A stretch of 64,000 nucleotides of DNA from UBA9715 sp045614225. Its GTDB lineage: Bacteria > Actinomycetota > Coriobacteriia > Coriobacteriales > Eggerthellaceae. The position numbers and the translations under genes were made by a program. Shown here piece after piece: positions 61,770-64,000 of this stretch. Position 1 is the first letter of the stretch. Every line of letters starts with the position of its first letter. The stretch is from positions 1 through 64,000 of the forward strand of contig JAZLCO010000085.1 of the NCBI GenBank assembly GCA_045614225.1, in the 5' to 3' direction. A model generated the notes under the pieces. That model had not been told where the DNA came from, did no database searches, and saw only the letters and a program-made list of their open reading frames with translations.

Positions 61770-62354
61770 ATGAACGTTACGGCAATTCTCTTCGACGGAT
61801 TCGAAACGCTCGACATGTTCGGACCTGTTGAAATGCTCGGTGCTTCAGGTGAGTTCGAAACGAAGTTCTATTCCCTCGACGGCGGCATAGTGAAAAGCTA
61901 CCAAGGCGTGCCGGTCGAAACGAACAAGCTCGACATGATCGATGCGCCCGAGGTTTTGCTGTTGCCGGGCGGCATGGGCGTGTACGACCAACTCGAAAAC
62001 GAGGCGTTCATCTCCAAACTCGCCGAACTTGCCAGCAAAGCAAAATACGTCCTGTCAGTCTGCAACGGCGCGTTCCTCTATGCGAAGGCCGGCGTGCTTG
62101 ACGGACGAAGCGCGACGACGTTCAAGGCACGCATCGACCGAGCCGAGGAGCTGTTCCCCGAAGTGTGTTGGGAGCGCAACGCTCGCTGGACCGTCGATGG
62201 CAATCTGTACGTCTCGTCAGGTGTTTCAGCTGGCACCGACATGGCGCTCGGTTTCATAGCCGATGTGTGTGGACGCGATTGCGCCGAAAAGACAGCCAAC
62301 TACGCCGAGTACACCTGGAACTCGAATCCCGCCAACGACCCGTTTGCCCGCTAG
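61770..62354 (+). CDS. DJ-1/PfpI-family protein
   Basis: A 194-aa protein with the flavodoxin-like fold of DJ-1/PfpI. The nucleophile elbow is VLSVCNGAFLYAKAG, with Cys flanked as in ThiJ-type proteins, and LLLPGGMGVYDQ precedes it. Such proteins act as glyoxalases, deglycases or chaperones. The ATG at 61770 is preceded by AAAGGGGGG. It probably shares an operon with the aldo/keto reductase. Confidence 0.85.
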   Translation: MNVTAILFDGFETLDMFGPVEMLGASGEFETKFYSLDGGIVKSYQGVPVETNKLDMIDAPEVLLLPGGMGVYDQLENEAFISKLAELASKAKYVLSVCNGAFLYAKAGVLDGRSATTFKARIDRAEELFPEVCWERNARWTVDGNLYVSSGVSAGTDMALGFIADVCGRDCAEKTANYAEYTWNSNPANDPFAR

Positions 62355-62396
62355 CACGCACAGCGCATCGAGCATCATTGCAACCGGGAGAACGCT

Positions 62397-64000
62397 ATCA
62401 AACGCTCAGTCATCGGCATACTCGCCCACGTTGACGCTGGGAAGACAACGCTCATCGAGTCGTTGCTGTTTCGCACGGGCACGGTGCGTAAGCTCGGCAG
62501 CGTCGACAACGGCAGCTCGCATCTCGACTTCCATGCACTCGAACAGCAGCGCGGCATCACAATCTACTCGAAGCAAGCCGCCATCGAATGCAATGATGCC
62601 GAACTGACGCTGCTCGACACGCCGGGCCACGTTGATTTCTCGGCAGAAGCCGAACGCACGTTGCAAGTGCTCGACTATGCCGTGCTCGTCATCGACGCAG
62701 GCGATGGCGTGCGCGGCCATACCGAAACGCTTTGGCGTCTGCTCGAACGACACGGTGTGCCCACGTTCATCTTCGCGAACAAGATGGACCTCTGCGAACG
62801 CTCCCGCGAGCAGGTGATGGAAGAGCTGTCCACGCGCCTCTCAACCATGTGCGTGGACTTCTCGGGCTTCCCCCATGGAACAGCGGAAACGAGCCTTCCC
62901 CCTGAATTGGCGGAAGCATGCGCTGCAGCGGACGAGGAAGCAATCGAGGAGTTCTTGGAGCACGGCGCAATTTCCATGCAAACCATGCAACACCTTGTAG
63001 CCGAACGATCCGTCTTCCCCGTGTTCTTTGGGTCGGCCCTGAAGCAGGAGGGCGTCGACGAGCTTCACGATGCCATTTCCCGCCTCGTCGAAGAGAATGC
63101 CTTCCCCTCTGAATTCGGAGCACGCGTGTTCAAAGTCTCACACGATCCTTCAGGCACCCGACTCACGTGGATGAAGGTGACGGGTGGCGCGCTCGAGGTC
63201 AAGCAAATCATCGCCGAGACGACCGATACAGGAATCGAGGCCGAAAAGGTTGACCAGATCAGGCGCTATGCGGGCGAGAAATATGAAGTGGTGCCCACTT
63301 GCCATGCAGGCCAGATTTGCGCGGTCACGGGACTTTCGCACACCCAAGCAGGCATGGCGCTCGGAAACGCTGCAAGCACCACCTCGAACGACACCGACGC
63401 TTATTCCATCAAGCCCGTCCTTGTGCCAACGTTCGCCTGCGGCGTTCTCCTCAACGGACACGATGTTCAAGCTGTTCATGCCGCATTGAGACAGTTGACC
63501 GACGAGGACCCCTTGCTCAACGTTCGGTGGAATGAACGACTGCAAGAACTGCAAGTGCAGATCATGGGCACAATTCAACTTGAGGTGCTCCAAGCAACCT
63601 TGCACGAGCGCTTCGGACTCGATGTCGATTTCGGGCAAGGAGGAGTGCTCTACCGCGAGACGATCGAGGAACCTGTTTTGGGCATCGGGCACTTCGAACC
63701 ACTTCGCCACTATGCAGAAGTGCACCTTCTCATCGAACCGTTGCCCTCAGGATCGGGCGTGCAGTTCGGCACCCGCTGCCATGTAGACGAGCTCGATTTG
63801 AATTGGCAGCGTCTCATCCTGACCAACGCAATGGAGCGCGAGCATCTGGGCGTTCTGACAGGCTCGCCCATCACCGATGTGCGCATCACGCTCATCGGCG
63901 GCCGCGCACACAACAAGCACACCGAAGGCGGCGACTTCCGGCAGGCAACCTATCGGGCTATACGCCAAGGCCTCATGCAGGCCAAAAGCGTATTGCTCGA
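62397..64000 (+). CDS. TetM/EF-G-like translational GTPase, partial, apparent ATC start
   Basis: At least 534 codons, continuing past the window end. GTPase motifs are AHVDAGKTT (G1), RGIT (G2), DTPGHVDF (G3) and NKMD (G4). The rest follows the ribosomal-protection/EF-G domain order up to the domain IV region near the window edge. TetM-type proteins start MKII-x-IGVLAHVDAGK. Here the matching position is the ATC at 62397, 6 bp after GGGAG, and no ATG, GTG or TTG lies in frame nearby. This is either a rare ATC start or a mutated/misread ATG. Whether it gives tetracycline resistance is unknown. Confidence 0.8.
   Translation, partial: MKRSVIGILAHVDAGKTTLIESLLFRTGTVRKLGSVDNGSSHLDFHALEQQRGITIYSKQAAIECNDAELTLLDTPGHVDFSAEAERTLQVLDYAVLVIDAGDGVRGHTETLWRLLERHGVPTFIFANKMDLCERSREQVMEELSTRLSTMCVDFSGFPHGTAETSLPPELAEACAAADEEAIEEFLEHGAISMQTMQHLVAERSVFPVFFGSALKQEGVDELHDAISRLVEENAFPSEFGARVFKVSHDPSGTRLTWMKVTGGALEVKQIIAETTDTGIEAEKVDQIRRYAGEKYEVVPTCHAGQICAVTGLSHTQAGMALGNAASTTSNDTDAYSIKPVLVPTFACGVLLNGHDVQAVHAALRQLTDEDPLLNVRWNERLQELQVQIMGTIQLEVLQATLHERFGLDVDFGQGGVLYRETIEEPVLGIGHFEPLRHYAEVHLLIEPLPSGSGVQFGTRCHVDELDLNWQRLILTNAMEREHLGVLTGSPITDVRITLIGGRAHNKHTEGGDFRQATYRAIRQGLMQAKSVLL

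Overview
The window is a 64-kb piece of a high-GC, anaerobic bacterial chromosome. The gene set is a tungsten-type aldehyde oxidoreductase with NuoEFG-like partners, several flavin/iron-sulfur oxidoreductases, an FMN-riboswitch-controlled riboflavin ECF transporter, HypA and a PASTA lipoprotein. This suggests an actinobacterial gut-type anaerobe, most likely Coriobacteriia/Eggerthellaceae. That placement is inferred from gene content and style, not from a marker gene.

Left core (1-16.9 kb). An operon for a five-subunit aldehyde:ferredoxin/NAD oxidoreductase (265-5977) carries an internal MoaD-like carrier and is followed by an E1-like (MoeB/ThiF) gene and a small protein ending in Gly-Gly. 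Next come a DMT exporter, ribF, an FMN riboswitch driving ribU-ecfA(A fusion)-ecfT, panF-yhdT, a transposase-derived gene that seems to lack a catalytic Asp, a cupin and an intact tRNA-Asp.

Accessory region (16.9-46.2 kb). Two tandem islands sit behind tRNA-Asp. The 63-bp 3' end of the tRNA is repeated exactly at 43194-43256 and in decayed form at 46106-46150. No integrase gene is visible. Island 1 holds two leftward gene blocks. Block A (17043-31873) is a MoxR AAA+ ATPase / VWA protein / DUF4132 system with BspA-type leucine-rich-repeat proteins, ankyrin-like proteins, a HEPN-type protein and a duplicated gene pair with decayed copies. Block B (31997-42963) is a Sau3AI-like restriction enzyme and C5 methyltransferase, followed by four tightly coupled genes: a 1185-aa protein with RNA-polymerase alpha-CTD-like and sigma-region-4-like segments, a ParB-like protein, an SNF2-type helicase, and a protein combining an Fe-S RecB-type nuclease with a DEDD exonuclease. 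I consider block B the best candidate for an undescribed defence system. Island 2 (43.26-46.1 kb) carries an ABC exporter.

Right core (46.2-64 kb). This holds an Old-Yellow-Enzyme/dienoyl-CoA-reductase-like enzyme, a DUF2284 protein, hypA, and a rightward cluster of redox and acyl-activation genes (988-aa Fe-S flavoprotein, SRPBCC protein, FAD oxidoreductase, adenylate-forming ligase, acyl carrier protein). It continues with a deletion scar joining ltrA and aarF fragments, a universal stress protein, a PASTA lipoprotein, a fructosamine-kinase-like protein, an Fe-S aldo/keto reductase, a DJ-1/PfpI protein and a TetM/EF-G-like GTPase that runs off the window and seems to begin with ATC. Short perfect hairpins just upstream of ribosome binding sites recur at several places.
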